Assembly (NCBI GenBank): GCA_015067975.1
Contig: SVLK01000001.1
Coordinates: forward strand, 85,513 to 149,512
Direction of reading: 5' to 3'
DNA from: Oscillospiraceae bacterium
Lineage (GTDB): Bacteria; Bacillota; Clostridia; Oscillospirales; Oscillospiraceae
Length of the DNA: 64,000 bases
The notes beneath the pieces are model-generated. The model ran no database searches, was not told the origin of the DNA, and saw only the letters and a list, made by a program, of their open reading frames with translations. Position numbers and translations under genes: made by a program. Below are positions 25,780 to 36,291 of this stretch, piece by piece. Within the stretch, counting starts at the first letter, position 1; every line of letters starts with the position of its first letter.

Positions 25780-26418
25780 GTGAAATATAAGATGGTTTTA
25801 TTCGACATGGACGGCACTCTGCTCGATACACTGGATGATTTGCGCGACGGTGTGAATCTGGTGCTGCAGCGCCGAGGATACCCTCTGCGCACGACGGAGG
25901 AAATTTGCGCTTTTGTAGGCAACGGCGCGCGGCAGCTGATTCGGCTGGCGCTGCCGGAGGGCACGGAAGAGACAGAAGTGGAGTCGGTGCTGGAGGAGTA
26001 CCGGGAATGGTACAAGGTGAACTACTGCACAAAAACACGGCCCTATGCCGGCGTGGAAGCGATTTTGTCCTCATTGCAGGCGCAGGGCATAAAAGCAGCG
26101 GTGGTTTCCAATAAGCCGGATGCCACTACAAAAAAACTGGCGGAGCAGTTTTTTCCCGGTCTGCCGGCCTTTGGACAGAGGGATGACATCCCCAAGAAAC
26201 CGGCACCGGACATGGTATGGAACGCGCTGCAAGTGTTGGGAGGGACAGCACAGGAAGCGGTCTATGTAGGCGACAGTGAAGTGGACGTAGAAACAGCCCG
26301 CAACGCGAAGCTGCCGCTGATTGCGGTCAGCTGGGGGTTTCGTACCAAAGAGCAACTGCAAGCGGCCGGTGCACAGACCATTGTGGACACAGCGGAGGAA
26401 TTGCTGGCGACGCTGTGA
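25780..26418 (+). CDS. HAD-family phosphoglycolate phosphatase-like hydrolase
   Basis: FDMDGTLLDTLDDL, VVSNKPD, YVGDSEVDVETARNA; GTG start. Confidence 0.9.
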   Translation: MKYKMVLFDMDGTLLDTLDDLRDGVNLVLQRRGYPLRTTEEICAFVGNGARQLIRLALPEGTEETEVESVLEEYREWYKVNYCTKTRPYAGVEAILSSLQAQGIKAAVVSNKPDATTKKLAEQFFPGLPAFGQRDDIPKKPAPDMVWNALQVLGGTAQEAVYVGDSEVDVETARNAKLPLIAVSWGFRTKEQLQAAGAQTIVDTAEELLATL

Positions 26419-26546
26419 GGGTGCATTGGCGTGCAACATGAAGTTTCCTGTCCCTGAAGGGGAAATGCAACCTGAAGTTGCTGGACTTGGAGGGGGAATA
26501 CGGTAAAATGAAGGTGGAGGACTGCCGGAAGTGAGGAGGAAACACC

Positions 26547-27383
26547 ATGCGAATCAATGCCTGCGGAAAAGACTGTACCGTCTGCGGTGAATATATGGCG
26601 CAGAAATGCACCGGCTGCGGTGAAGAGACCACGGCACTGTGCACCATCGCTTGCTGTGCCGAAAAGAAGTGTTTTGACAAATGCACCGAATGCTGGAAAA
26701 AGGATGACTGCAAAAAACTGCCACAGAAGGACAAAATGCCCATTTTGCGCCGGGAGAATCTGCGCTATGCCGCGGAGCGCCACGTATGGGCACAGCAGAA
26801 CGCAAAGCCACTGCGCCTTTGTCTGACGGTATTGGCGGCACTGGCGATGCTGCGTGGTGTTGCCTTGCTGCTCTCGCTGCCCGTTGAGGCTCTGCTGCCA
26901 ATCGGTGCGCAGGTGCCGCCCCATCTTGTTGCGCCGCAAACGAAGCTGGCAGTTGCTGTGTGTCATGTGGTGTACGGTGTGGTGCTTTTGATGCTGAGCC
27001 GCCTGCAGGAAAAATACCGCTTCGCTGGCATCTGCATTATGTTCTCTGGCGTGGTAATGGTGGTTCAGGCGTATTTGAAGCAGGGGGAAGCTTTATCGCT
27101 GGCAGTGTCGGTAGTATATCTGCTTCTCTGTTTTGTCGGCGAGTATTATGAGTGTGCTGCCCACGCCGACACGGCACTGGGGATTGACCGTGCTGTTGCG
27201 GAAAATTGGGGACACATCTGGAAATGGATCGTGGGCGGTCAGGTGGTTTTGATGGCCGCATACCCGCTGCTCTTTTACGCGCTGCCGTTAGCTGCGATGA
27301 TTATGATAGGGTTACTGATCGCACTGCCCCGTATCTACAGGCGCAAGATCCTCCGGATCTGGCAGATGGCGCAGACGCTGTGA
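26547..27383 (+). CDS. Cysteine-rich N-terminal (DUF3795-like) membrane protein
   Basis: CGKDCTVCGEYMAQKCTGCGEETTALCTIACCAEKKCFDKCTECWKKDDC followed by several TM helices. Confidence 0.7.
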   Translation: MRINACGKDCTVCGEYMAQKCTGCGEETTALCTIACCAEKKCFDKCTECWKKDDCKKLPQKDKMPILRRENLRYAAERHVWAQQNAKPLRLCLTVLAALAMLRGVALLLSLPVEALLPIGAQVPPHLVAPQTKLAVAVCHVVYGVVLLMLSRLQEKYRFAGICIMFSGVVMVVQAYLKQGEALSLAVSVVYLLLCFVGEYYECAAHADTALGIDRAVAENWGHIWKWIVGGQVVLMAAYPLLFYALPLAAMIMIGLLIALPRIYRRKILRIWQMAQTL

Positions 27384-27439
27384 GGGAAAGAGACACCGGG
27401 AGGCATCCAAAAGCGTTGACATTTGCGCAAAAGCGTGCT

Positions 27440-27706
27440 ATATTGAACTGTAATCTATGAAAAGGCATGGATAGGGACGCCGGCTGACGGAACTTTGCAG
27501 AGAGTGGCTCATTTTGGTGCAAGAGCCATAAAGGGAAGCAGATGCGGTACCGCCCTTGAGCCGCCCACCGAACGTCATGAATCAGTAGGCTGGGACGGGT
27601 TTCTCCCGTTACAGAGAGCACGAGCGACAGCATTTTGCTGTAAGCAGGGTGGAACCGTGGAGTTTTACTTCACCCCTGAATTTCTCAGGGGTGAAGTTTT
27701 CTTTTT
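27440..27706 (+). promoter_or_regulatory. T-box riboswitch (threonyl) with terminator upstream of thrS
   Basis: T-box core AGCAGGGTGGAACCGTGG at 27643-27660; ACC specifier candidate in GCGGTACCGCC; terminator cttcacccctga...tcaggggtgaag-tttt. Confidence 0.92.
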
Positions 27707-27736
27707 GCCCCGAAACAATGAAAGGAGATCATTCCC

Positions 27737-29494
27737 ATGGCTGACGAAAACATCTACACTTTTGAAAACGAGGAATACCGCAAGACGTACTGGCATACCT
27801 GCTCCCACGTGCTGGCGCAGGCCATGAAGCGTCTGCACCCCGAGGTCAAGCTGGCCATCGGTCCCAGCATTGACAACGGCTTTTACTATGACTTTGACAC
27901 TGCTGAGCCTTTCTCCGAGACCCAACTGGCTGAGCTGGAAGCCGAGATGCGCAAAATCTGCAAGGAAAAGCTGAAGCTGGAGCGTTTTGAACTGCCCCGC
28001 ACCGAGGCCATCAAGTTTATGGAAGATCTGGGCGAGCCCTACAAGGTGGAACTGATCAACGATCTGCCCGAGGATGCTATTATCAGCTTCTACAAGCAGG
28101 GTGAGTTTACCGACCTGTGCGCCGGTCCTCATTTGGACTCCACCGGCCGCATCAAGGGCAATGCCATCAAGCTGACTGCCTGCAACGCCGCCTACTGGCG
28201 CGGTGATTCTAACCGCCAGACACTGCAGCGTATTTACGGCGTAGCCTTCCCCAAGAAGGATGAGCTGGATGAGTATCTTGCCCGTATCGAAGAGGCCAAG
28301 AAGCGCGACCACCGCAAGCTGGGCAAGGAACTGGGCCTGTTCATGCTGCGCGACGAAGGCCCCGGATTCCCCTTCTTCCTGCCCAAGGGCATGGTGCTGC
28401 GCAACACGCTGATCGACTATTGGCGTCAGGTGCATAAGCGCTATGGCTATGTGGAGTGCTCCACTCCCATGATGATGAACCGTCAGCTGTGGGAGCGCAG
28501 CGGCCACTGGGGTCACTACAAGAACAATATGTATACCACTGTCATCGACGATGTGGACTTTGCCATTAAGCCCATGAACTGCCCCGGCGGTATGCTGGTA
28601 TATTCCAGTGAGCCTCACTCCTACCGCGACCTGCCTCTGCGCGTGGGTGAACTGGGTCTGGTGCATCGCCACGAGCTGTCCGGTGCGCTGCACGGCCTGT
28701 TCCGTGTGCGCTGCTTCACGCAGGATGATGCCCATATCTTCATGACCTGGGATCAGATGAAGGATGAGATTAAGAACGTGGTGAAGCTGTTCGACGAGGT
28801 GTACTCCGTCTTTGGCCTGAGCTATCAGATCGAAGTGTCCACTATGCCCGAGGATCACATGGGCGATGAAAAGGACTGGGATTTCGCTACCGAGACGCTG
28901 AAGACCGCCGTGGAAGAGATGGGCAAGAGCTACGTCATCAACGAGGGCGACGGCGCTTTCTATGGTCCCAAGCTGGACTTCCATCTGGCCGACTCTCTGG
29001 GCCGCACCTGGCAGTGCGGTACGATCCAGCTGGATATGCAGCTGCCTGAGCGCTTTGAACTGGAATATGTGGGTGAAGACGGTCAGAAGCATCGCCCCGT
29101 TATGATCCACCGCGTGGTTCTGGGTTCCATCGAGCGCTTCATCGGCGTCATCACCGAGCACTTTGCTGGCGCATTCCCCACTTGGCTGTCTCCCGTGCAG
29201 GTGAAGGTGCTGCCCGTTACCGACCGTGCCGCCGACTATGCTGGCGAAGTGGCCGCCAAGCTGGAGGCAATGGGCTTCCGCACGGAGGTGGATTACCGCA
29301 ACGAGAAGATCGGCAAGAAGATCCGCGAGGGTCAGCTGGAGAAGGTGCCTTACATGGTGATCGTGGGCGACCGCGACGTGGAAAATGCCACCGTTTCTCC
29401 CCGTCACCGTGCTGATGGTGATCTGGGTGCTATGTCCTTTGAGGAATTTGCTGCTCTGCTGCGCGATGTAGTGGACAGCAAAGCTGCCAAGTAA
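27737..29494 (+). CDS. thrS: Threonine--tRNA ligase
   Basis: HVLAQAMKRLHPEVKLAIGPSIDNGFYYDF, class II aaRS motifs, anticodon-binding domain. Confidence 0.97.
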   Translation: MADENIYTFENEEYRKTYWHTCSHVLAQAMKRLHPEVKLAIGPSIDNGFYYDFDTAEPFSETQLAELEAEMRKICKEKLKLERFELPRTEAIKFMEDLGEPYKVELINDLPEDAIISFYKQGEFTDLCAGPHLDSTGRIKGNAIKLTACNAAYWRGDSNRQTLQRIYGVAFPKKDELDEYLARIEEAKKRDHRKLGKELGLFMLRDEGPGFPFFLPKGMVLRNTLIDYWRQVHKRYGYVECSTPMMMNRQLWERSGHWGHYKNNMYTTVIDDVDFAIKPMNCPGGMLVYSSEPHSYRDLPLRVGELGLVHRHELSGALHGLFRVRCFTQDDAHIFMTWDQMKDEIKNVVKLFDEVYSVFGLSYQIEVSTMPEDHMGDEKDWDFATETLKTAVEEMGKSYVINEGDGAFYGPKLDFHLADSLGRTWQCGTIQLDMQLPERFELEYVGEDGQKHRPVMIHRVVLGSIERFIGVITEHFAGAFPTWLSPVQVKVLPVTDRAADYAGEVAAKLEAMGFRTEVDYRNEKIGKKIREGQLEKVPYMVIVGDRDVENATVSPRHRADGDLGAMSFEEFAALLRDVVDSKAAK

Positions 29495-29508
29495 TTTTCA
29501 CCAAAACC

Positions 29509-29545
29509 AAAAACCGCCGAAAGCAGCGCTTTCGGCGGTTTTTTC
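29509..29545 (+). terminator. Terminator of thrS
   Basis: aaaccgccgaaagc-agc-gctttcggcggttttttcg. Confidence 0.8.
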
Positions 29546-29862
29546 GTTTAAACGGGAGAAATGCGGGGCACACTTGCAAAAATGCAAGTCTGGAACGGAT
29601 AAATTGCAAAATTTGAAGGGAAAGCTTGCAAAATGAATCGTAAATTTTTGTTATATTAAGAATTTAGATTAGTTAAATAATCACGAAATTAAAGAAAATA
29701 AAATGAAAGGTGTACAAATTAAACAAATGTGTTGCTGCGCTAAAGCGTAAATGCCGTGCATTTTTTTATGAAATACACTTGCAAAATGAAAATGAATGCG
29801 TTACAATAGCACCATCGTAAAACACGCTTCGGTAACGAAGCGAAAGAAAGGACGATTTTACT

Positions 29863-30837
29863 ATGAAAAAGTTTTTTGCACTGATGCTGACTCTGCTGAT
29901 GGTCCTGTCTCTGGTCGCCTGCGGCGGCAACAAGGACGATGAGGTCGTAAAGATGCGTTTTGTTACCGGCAGTGAAAGCGGTACCTACTACGCTTTCGGT
30001 GGTACCATTGCACAGCACGCTACCAACAATGCCGAGGGTATCGAAGTGATCGGTGTTGTGGGCGCAGGTTCTCAGGCCAACATCCAGGAACTGGAGAAGA
30101 AGGGCGCTGAGCTGGCTTTCTGCCAGTCCGACGTGATGGCTTACGCTTATGAAGGAACCAACCTGTTCAAGGATACCGGCAAGGTTGACTGCTTCTCCAC
30201 CGTGGCGGCTCTCTATATGGAGCAGGTGCAGATCGTGACCTGCGACCCCAGCATCAAGACCGTGGCCGATCTGGAGGGCAAGCGTGTGTCCATCGGTGCT
30301 GCCGGCAGCGGTGTGTACTTCAACGCTCTGGATGTTCTGAGTTGCTATGGTTTGAGCGAGAGCGATATTATCCCCACCTATCAGGGCTTCGGCGATAGCG
30401 CCAACGCACTGAAGGATGGCCAGATTGACGCTGCTTTCGTGGTTTCCGGTGCTCCTACCACTGCTATCGTGGAACTGGCTACCACCAAGACTGCTTACCT
30501 GGTTTCCATCGAGGATGCCAACGTGGATAAGCTGCTGAAGGCTTCCCCCTACTACAGCAAGTCTATCATCAAGGCCGGTACCTACAATGGCCAGACCGAG
30601 GACGTGACCACTGTGGCTGTGGGCGCTGTTGTGCTGGCTCGCAACGATATTCCCGAGGATGCCATCTATGCTCTGACTGCTGACATTTTCGATAACTACA
30701 CCAATCTGGTTTCCTCCCATGCCAAGTACGGTGAGCTGAGCCTGGAGTTCGCAACTTCCGTTACCTCCGTGCCTTATCACCCCGGTGCTGCCAAGTACTT
30801 CGCAGAGAAGAATATCACCGTTCCCACCGCTAAGTAA
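29863..30837 (+). CDS. TAXI-family TRAP transporter substrate-binding lipoprotein
   Basis: Lipobox LSLVACGG; RFVTGSESGTYYAFGGTIAQ and GSGVYFNALDVL. Confidence 0.92.
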   Translation: MKKFFALMLTLLMVLSLVACGGNKDDEVVKMRFVTGSESGTYYAFGGTIAQHATNNAEGIEVIGVVGAGSQANIQELEKKGAELAFCQSDVMAYAYEGTNLFKDTGKVDCFSTVAALYMEQVQIVTCDPSIKTVADLEGKRVSIGAAGSGVYFNALDVLSCYGLSESDIIPTYQGFGDSANALKDGQIDAAFVVSGAPTTAIVELATTKTAYLVSIEDANVDKLLKASPYYSKSIIKAGTYNGQTEDVTTVAVGAVVLARNDIPEDAIYALTADIFDNYTNLVSSHAKYGELSLEFATSVTSVPYHPGAAKYFAEKNITVPTAK

Positions 30838-31014
30838 AAAGCTGAACGGGAAATTAACAGAAAATAACATCAAAGAGACTACGGCGGACGCTTGTCCGCC
30901 GTAGTCCCGCACGTTTCAAGAGAGATTTCCTCCGCATACAAGAGGATATACCCGATGGGTGTGGCCCCTTGTATACTGAGGAGTATAGATCAAGGAAAGT
31001 AAGGAGAGATCCTC

Positions 31015-33021
31015 ATGAAGTTGTTCAAAAAGAAAGTGGAAGAAGTTCCCGTGGTAGATACCGCGGCAGCTGGCAGCGAGGAGATGACTGCCAATATCGA
31101 CGCGGTGATGCGCAAGTATGACCGTGAGTCTGCTACTCGTATCTGGGAAGGTGTGCCCAAGATCGTACTGCGCTGGGTGATGGCGGTATTTTCTGTCTAC
31201 TGCATTGGCATGACGCTGTTCAGTGTGGAGCTGCCCGAGACCAAGTTGGCCCGTTTCCTGGCCTTTATCATCATTCTTGGCTACATGACCTATCCGGCCA
31301 AGAAGGGCTCTATGAAAGTGAACTACGTGCCGTGGTACGACATTGTTCTGATGGTGCTGGGTGCCGGTGCATTCCTCTACTATGCTTTCAACGCCATGAC
31401 CATCATCAAGCTGGCGACTCTTATTGAAGTCCATCATGTGATTATCGGCGTTGTGGGTCTACTGGCGTTGGCGGAGTTGTGCCGCCGCTGCGTGGGTATT
31501 CCCATTTTGTGCGTGGTGGGCGTGCTGCTGGTGTATACATTCTACAACCAGATGAGCTGGAACTTTGGCTTTATGAGCTTTGGCGAGAATCTCTATCAGT
31601 CCCTGCATACCATCATTTATAAGCTGTTTTACACCACCTCCGGTGTCATTGGAACGCCGGTGAACGTGTGCTATACCTATATCGTTCTGTTCATCATTTT
31701 CGGTGCATTTCTGGAGCGCACCGGTATTGCCAACTTCTTTATCTCTCTGGCCAATAAAGTGGCCGGTTGGTCTTCCGGCGGCCCTGCCAAGGTGGCGGTG
31801 ATTTCCTCTGCTCTGTGCGGCATGGTGTCCGGTTCTTCCGTTGGTAACACGGTGACTACCGGCAGCGTAACCATTCCCATGATGAAGCGCACCGGCTATA
31901 AGCCCGAGTTTGCCGGCGCTGTGGAAGCTGCTGCTTCTACCGGCGGTCAGATCATGCCCCCCATCATGGGCGCAGCTGCTTTCCTGATGGCCGAGTATAT
32001 GGATCTGCCCTATATGCAGGTAGCTGTCAAGGCCATCCTTCCCGCCGTTCTCTACTTTGCCGGTATCTTTATCGCAGTGCACTTGGAGGCCAAGAAACTG
32101 GGCCTGCAGGGTATCTCCAAGAGTGAACTGCCTGCTTGGGGTTCTCTGGTGAAGAAGGTTTATCTGATTATCCCGCTGGTGCTGCTGGTGTGGCTGGTGT
32201 CCTCCGGTCTGCGTACCATGCAGTTCTCCGCTGCTGTGGCTATTGCTGCTGCTATGCTGGTGGGCTTCCTGAATAAGGATGAGCGCTTGACTTTGAAAAA
32301 GATTCTGGAGGCACTGGAAGCCGGTGCCAAGGGTGCTGTTACAGTAGCTGTGGCCTGCGGTATGGCCGGCCTGATCGCCGGCTGCATCACGGTGACCGGT
32401 TTGGCATCTACCTTGATCAATGCCATAGTTACCCTCTCTGGTGACCACATTATTATCGGTTTGGTGCTGACTATGCTGTGCTGCATCGTGCTGGGTATGG
32501 GTGTCCCCACTACCGCCAACTACTGCATTATGGCTTCCACCTGCGCACCGATCCTGATTCAGCTCGGTCTGCCTGCTGTGGCTGCCCACTTCTTTGTGTT
32601 CTACTTCGGTATCGTGGCAGATATTACGCCTCCTGTGGCGCTGGCCGCTTATGCAGGTTCCGCCATTGCAAAATCCAACCCCATGAAAACAGGCTTTACT
32701 GCCACAAAGCTAGCCATCGCAGCGTTTATCGTGCCCTACATCTTTGCCTACAGCCCTGCCATGCTGTTTGAAGGCGTCACCGGGTTCTGGCCGGTGTTGC
32801 AGATTGGTATGAGTTCTGTACTGGGTATTTTCGGTATTGCTGCGGCAATGAATGGTCATCTGGTGCGCCCCATTCCGATGTTGCTGCGCCTGGTGATGGC
32901 TGTCGGCGGTCTGTGCATGATGATTCCCGGTGGCTTGACGGATGTTATCGGTTTGGTCGTGGTGGTTGCGATCATTGCATTCCAGCATGTGATGAAGAAA
33001 AAGGAAGTCCGTACAGCTTGA
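31015..33021 (+). CDS. TRAP transporter permease, 4TM/12TM fused (DctQM-like)
   Basis: SGSSVGNTVTTGSVTIPMMKRTGYKPEFAGAVEAAASTGGQIMPPIMGAAAFLMAEY. Confidence 0.93.
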   Translation: MKLFKKKVEEVPVVDTAAAGSEEMTANIDAVMRKYDRESATRIWEGVPKIVLRWVMAVFSVYCIGMTLFSVELPETKLARFLAFIIILGYMTYPAKKGSMKVNYVPWYDIVLMVLGAGAFLYYAFNAMTIIKLATLIEVHHVIIGVVGLLALAELCRRCVGIPILCVVGVLLVYTFYNQMSWNFGFMSFGENLYQSLHTIIYKLFYTTSGVIGTPVNVCYTYIVLFIIFGAFLERTGIANFFISLANKVAGWSSGGPAKVAVISSALCGMVSGSSVGNTVTTGSVTIPMMKRTGYKPEFAGAVEAAASTGGQIMPPIMGAAAFLMAEYMDLPYMQVAVKAILPAVLYFAGIFIAVHLEAKKLGLQGISKSELPAWGSLVKKVYLIIPLVLLVWLVSSGLRTMQFSAAVAIAAAMLVGFLNKDERLTLKKILEALEAGAKGAVTVAVACGMAGLIAGCITVTGLASTLINAIVTLSGDHIIIGLVLTMLCCIVLGMGVPTTANYCIMASTCAPILIQLGLPAVAAHFFVFYFGIVADITPPVALAAYAGSAIAKSNPMKTGFTATKLAIAAFIVPYIFAYSPAMLFEGVTGFWPVLQIGMSSVLGIFGIAAAMNGHLVRPIPMLLRLVMAVGGLCMMIPGGLTDVIGLVVVVAIIAFQHVMKKKEVRTA

Positions 33022-33036
33022 ATTAAGTCCGAAAAA

Positions 33037-33072
33037 AATGCCTGCAGCTTATGCTGCAGGCATTTTTTTACT
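33037..33072. terminator. Bidirectional terminator
   Basis: aaaatgcctgcagc-ttat-gctgcaggcatttttt. Confidence 0.8.
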
Positions 33073-34054
33073 GTAAAGCCAGCTTTTCGTTGATCATTTC
33101 CGTCAAACGCTGGGCATAGAGGTAGAAACCGTACTCGTTGGGATGGAGCCGCTCATCATGAAAGAAACGCTTGTCGTGGGGAACCATGTCGAAGTCATCC
33201 AGCACATAGAACCCCCGCTTTCTGGCCAGGCGGCCGATTAGTGCACGGCACTGGCGGAAATCGCCTGCCCGGTAAGGGGAGAGGAAGTCCGAGCGCCACA
33301 GAGGGAGGATCACGAAGACCGGTGTGTTGGGATAGAGTTCTTTCAACCGGCGCATAAAAGCATCGGTATCCGGAGGGATGTCGGCGCCTTCTTTTTTGCG
33401 CCAGTCATTGGTGCCATAGGCCACGGTGATAAAGTCAAAATCTTCACCCACCCGTTCCACCACATCGGCGAAGAAGCAGGCACCGGCAATACCCTGGTTC
33501 ACAATCTCGGCATCGTAATACCGACCCAAAGCGTTGGCGTAGCAGGAAGAGGGGTATCTGGCGTTGAAACCTTGCGTGATGCTGTCGCCGTGCATCAGGA
33601 TGCGGCGGCGCGGCCGATAGGGACGGATGGTTGCGCCGTCAGACAGAGAAACCGAGCGCACGGCGGCGGTCACCAGAGTGGGCAGATAAGCGCGGATGCG
33701 GTTCTCTTTTCCGTCCAGGTTGAGGTGCAGCGTGTCAACGGTATCTGCCGCAAAGTGCTCGGCACCGGCATGATGCACCAGCGTGTCGTTGACCCATACA
33801 TCCAGTCCGTAGAAGGGCAGATCGGTCAGCGGCACCATTTTGTGAACCGTCAGTTCAAACCAGCTTGCGTTGGTGTAGAAATCAAAACACACGCTGCTGG
33901 GGGCGCCGGTGCGGGGACCGTATTCCGCGCTTTGACGCCATGCGGCATCCACCTGTGTGGGAGTAAAACGGTCAAAACAGAACCCGTCCTCCGTCTGGCG
34001 CACATACAGTGCGCCCAATGTAATGGAGCGGATCTGCTCCAGTGTCAGTTGCAT
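33068..34054 (-). CDS. SGNH/GDSL hydrolase (paralog 1)
   Basis: ILMHGDSITQGF, VAYGTNDW, HDERLHPNEYGF blocks. Confidence 0.88.
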   Translation of the reverse strand: MQLTLEQIRSITLGALYVRQTEDGFCFDRFTPTQVDAAWRQSAEYGPRTGAPSSVCFDFYTNASWFELTVHKMVPLTDLPFYGLDVWVNDTLVHHAGAEHFAADTVDTLHLNLDGKENRIRAYLPTLVTAAVRSVSLSDGATIRPYRPRRRILMHGDSITQGFNARYPSSCYANALGRYYDAEIVNQGIAGACFFADVVERVGEDFDFITVAYGTNDWRKKEGADIPPDTDAFMRRLKELYPNTPVFVILPLWRSDFLSPYRAGDFRQCRALIGRLARKRGFYVLDDFDMVPHDKRFFHDERLHPNEYGFYLYAQRLTEMINEKLALQ

Positions 34055-34065
34055 GATGATTCTCC

Positions 34066-35052
34066 TCAGCGATTCAGCTTTTCATCGATCATCTGGCATA
34101 GCCGTTGGGCATATAGATCGAAACCGATGTCATTGGGGTGGAGATATCCGTCGGAAAACAGGCGGGTATCGTGGGGCAGCAGGTCATAGTCGTCCAGCGC
34201 ATGGAATCCATGGGCAGTAGCCAAGCGACCGATCAGTGCACGGCACTCCATAAAGTCACCGGCACAGAACTCGCCGTCGTTGATATCGGTGCGCCAGATG
34301 GGCAAAATGACAAAGACGGGCAGATGACCGTAGATCGTCTGCAGCCGGGCGAAGAAACCGGCGGTATCAGCAGAGATCTGTGCCATGGTTTTGCCGCGCC
34401 AGTCGTTGGTGCCGTAGGCCACCACGACAAAATCAAATTCGCCCACATACTGCAGCACTTCCGGATTGAAACAGGCAGCGCCCACGGCCTGATTGAGGAT
34501 CTCGGCATCGTAGTACCGTGCCAGCCGGTTGGCGTAGTTGCAGGAGGAAAACAGGGCGTCGTAGCCTTGGGTGATACTGTCGCCGTGGAACAGAATGCGC
34601 TTGCCGGCCCGGTAGGGCATGACGGTGGCACCTTCAGCCAGAGTAACGGCGGAAACCGTCACATCGGTCAGCAGCGGCAGAAAGATCTGCACGCGGTGCA
34701 TCCCCTCCGGTAGCGTCAGGCAGAAGCTGCCATTCGGCTGGACAACGCAGTCCATGGTGCCGCTATGCAGCATCAACACACCGTCCACCAGCACGTCAAA
34801 ATAGGAGAACGTACGGGCGGAGGAAAGTTTGGTGTTGCACCAGCGCATTGCCAAAAGGGAGGAATCGGTGTAGAAATCCAGCCGGATGCCGCTGGTGCAG
34901 GCAATTTTCAGCAGAAACTCGGGGTTGGCTGCGCCAAAAGCTTCCACCTGTACAGGCAGCGCACGGAAGAAGTGAAATCCGTCAGCATCTTCACGGATGT
35001 CCAGTGCACCCATGGTAATGCTCTGGATTTGGGGAAGTGTTAGATCCACCAT
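34066..35052 (-). CDS. SGNH/GDSL hydrolase (paralog 2)
   Basis: ILFHGDSITQGY, VAYGTNDW, SDGYLHPNDIGF; parallel N-terminus MVDLTLPQIQSITMGALDIRE. Confidence 0.88.
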   Translation of the reverse strand: MVDLTLPQIQSITMGALDIREDADGFHFFRALPVQVEAFGAANPEFLLKIACTSGIRLDFYTDSSLLAMRWCNTKLSSARTFSYFDVLVDGVLMLHSGTMDCVVQPNGSFCLTLPEGMHRVQIFLPLLTDVTVSAVTLAEGATVMPYRAGKRILFHGDSITQGYDALFSSCNYANRLARYYDAEILNQAVGAACFNPEVLQYVGEFDFVVVAYGTNDWRGKTMAQISADTAGFFARLQTIYGHLPVFVILPIWRTDINDGEFCAGDFMECRALIGRLATAHGFHALDDYDLLPHDTRLFSDGYLHPNDIGFDLYAQRLCQMIDEKLNR

Positions 35053-35057
35053 AGGGA

Positions 35058-36077
35058 TCAATAACCGTAGATCATGTCGCGGCTGATCTCGTCGATGCTG
35101 TGTGCACCGCACATAGTCATGGTATCGGCCAGCTCGGCCTTCAGCTTATCCACGTACACCTGCACGCCCTCGGCGCCGCCGCCGTAAATCATGTTCACAA
35201 AGGGACGGCCGATCAGCACGCCGTCAGCACCCAGTGCCAGAGCCTTGAACACGTCCATACCGCTGCGGATGCCGCCGTCCACCAGAACGGTCATCTTGCC
35301 GCCCACGGCATCAACGATGGCGGGCAGAACCTCAGCGGTGGAGGGACACTGATCCAGTACGCGGCCGCCGTGGTTGGAAACCACGATGGCGCTGGCGCCG
35401 GCCTCCAGAGCCTTCAGCGCACCCTTAACGGTCATGATGCCCTTGAGAATGAAGGGCACTTCGGCGATCTTGGCAATCTCAGCCAGCTCTTCCACGGTCT
35501 TGCTGCCGGCGGGAGGTGTCATGTTCTTCAGGAAGGGCAACCCTGCACCGTCAATATCCATGGCGATGGCGAAAGGTCCGGCGGGCTTTACCAGATTCAT
35601 CTTCTCGCGCACGATGTCGATATTCCAGGGCTTGATGGTGGGTACGCCGCAGCCACCGGCATTGGTCAGAGCTTTGGCGGTAGCCTGGATCACGGCGGGG
35701 TTCACACCGTCGCCGGTGAAGGCGGCAATGCCGGCCTTGGCGCAGGCGGAAACCAGAATATCGTTATACTCCAGATCATTATACTTGTCGCCATAGTGCA
35801 TCTGCAGAGCGCCCACAGGAGCGGCAAATACAGGCAGTGCGAACTGGCGGCCAAAGAGGGTTACAGAGGTGTCCACATCCTTGTTTTCGCAGATGGTGTC
35901 CATGTTGACACACAGCTCCTGCCACTTCTGATAGTTGCGGATAGCGCCGGTACCCAGACCCTTGGCACCGGGGCCGGGGACGGAATTTTTGCAAGCCATA
36001 CCGTTGCAGATGGGACAAGCTTTGCAGTACGGACCCATGTTGCCGCGGGCCTGCTGCAGAATTTCCTGATAAGTCAT
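35058..36077 (-). CDS. FMN-dependent alpha-hydroxy-acid oxidizing protein
   Basis: VSNHGGRVLDQCPSTAEVLPAIVDAVGGKMTVLVDGGIRSGMDVFKALALGADGVLIGRP. Confidence 0.92.
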   Translation of the reverse strand: MTYQEILQQARGNMGPYCKACPICNGMACKNSVPGPGAKGLGTGAIRNYQKWQELCVNMDTICENKDVDTSVTLFGRQFALPVFAAPVGALQMHYGDKYNDLEYNDILVSACAKAGIAAFTGDGVNPAVIQATAKALTNAGGCGVPTIKPWNIDIVREKMNLVKPAGPFAIAMDIDGAGLPFLKNMTPPAGSKTVEELAEIAKIAEVPFILKGIMTVKGALKALEAGASAIVVSNHGGRVLDQCPSTAEVLPAIVDAVGGKMTVLVDGGIRSGMDVFKALALGADGVLIGRPFVNMIYGGGAEGVQVYVDKLKAELADTMTMCGAHSIDEISRDMIYGY

Positions 36078-36291
36078 GAGAAAGTCCTCCTCGTTGTCAT
36101 TGTATGTTTATTCTACCTGTTGACGTACGACAATGCAACTGTTTTCGCATTTTTTAGTGAAAAAGGCGGGGAAGGATATTAACTTTCAGTGATGCAAAGA
36201 GAAAGAAAAGGTGTTTATAGGATAAAGCTTTTTTCTTGCTGCCAAAGGTGGATTATGCTATGATGAAAAAAATACACCGAGGAGGGATTTT

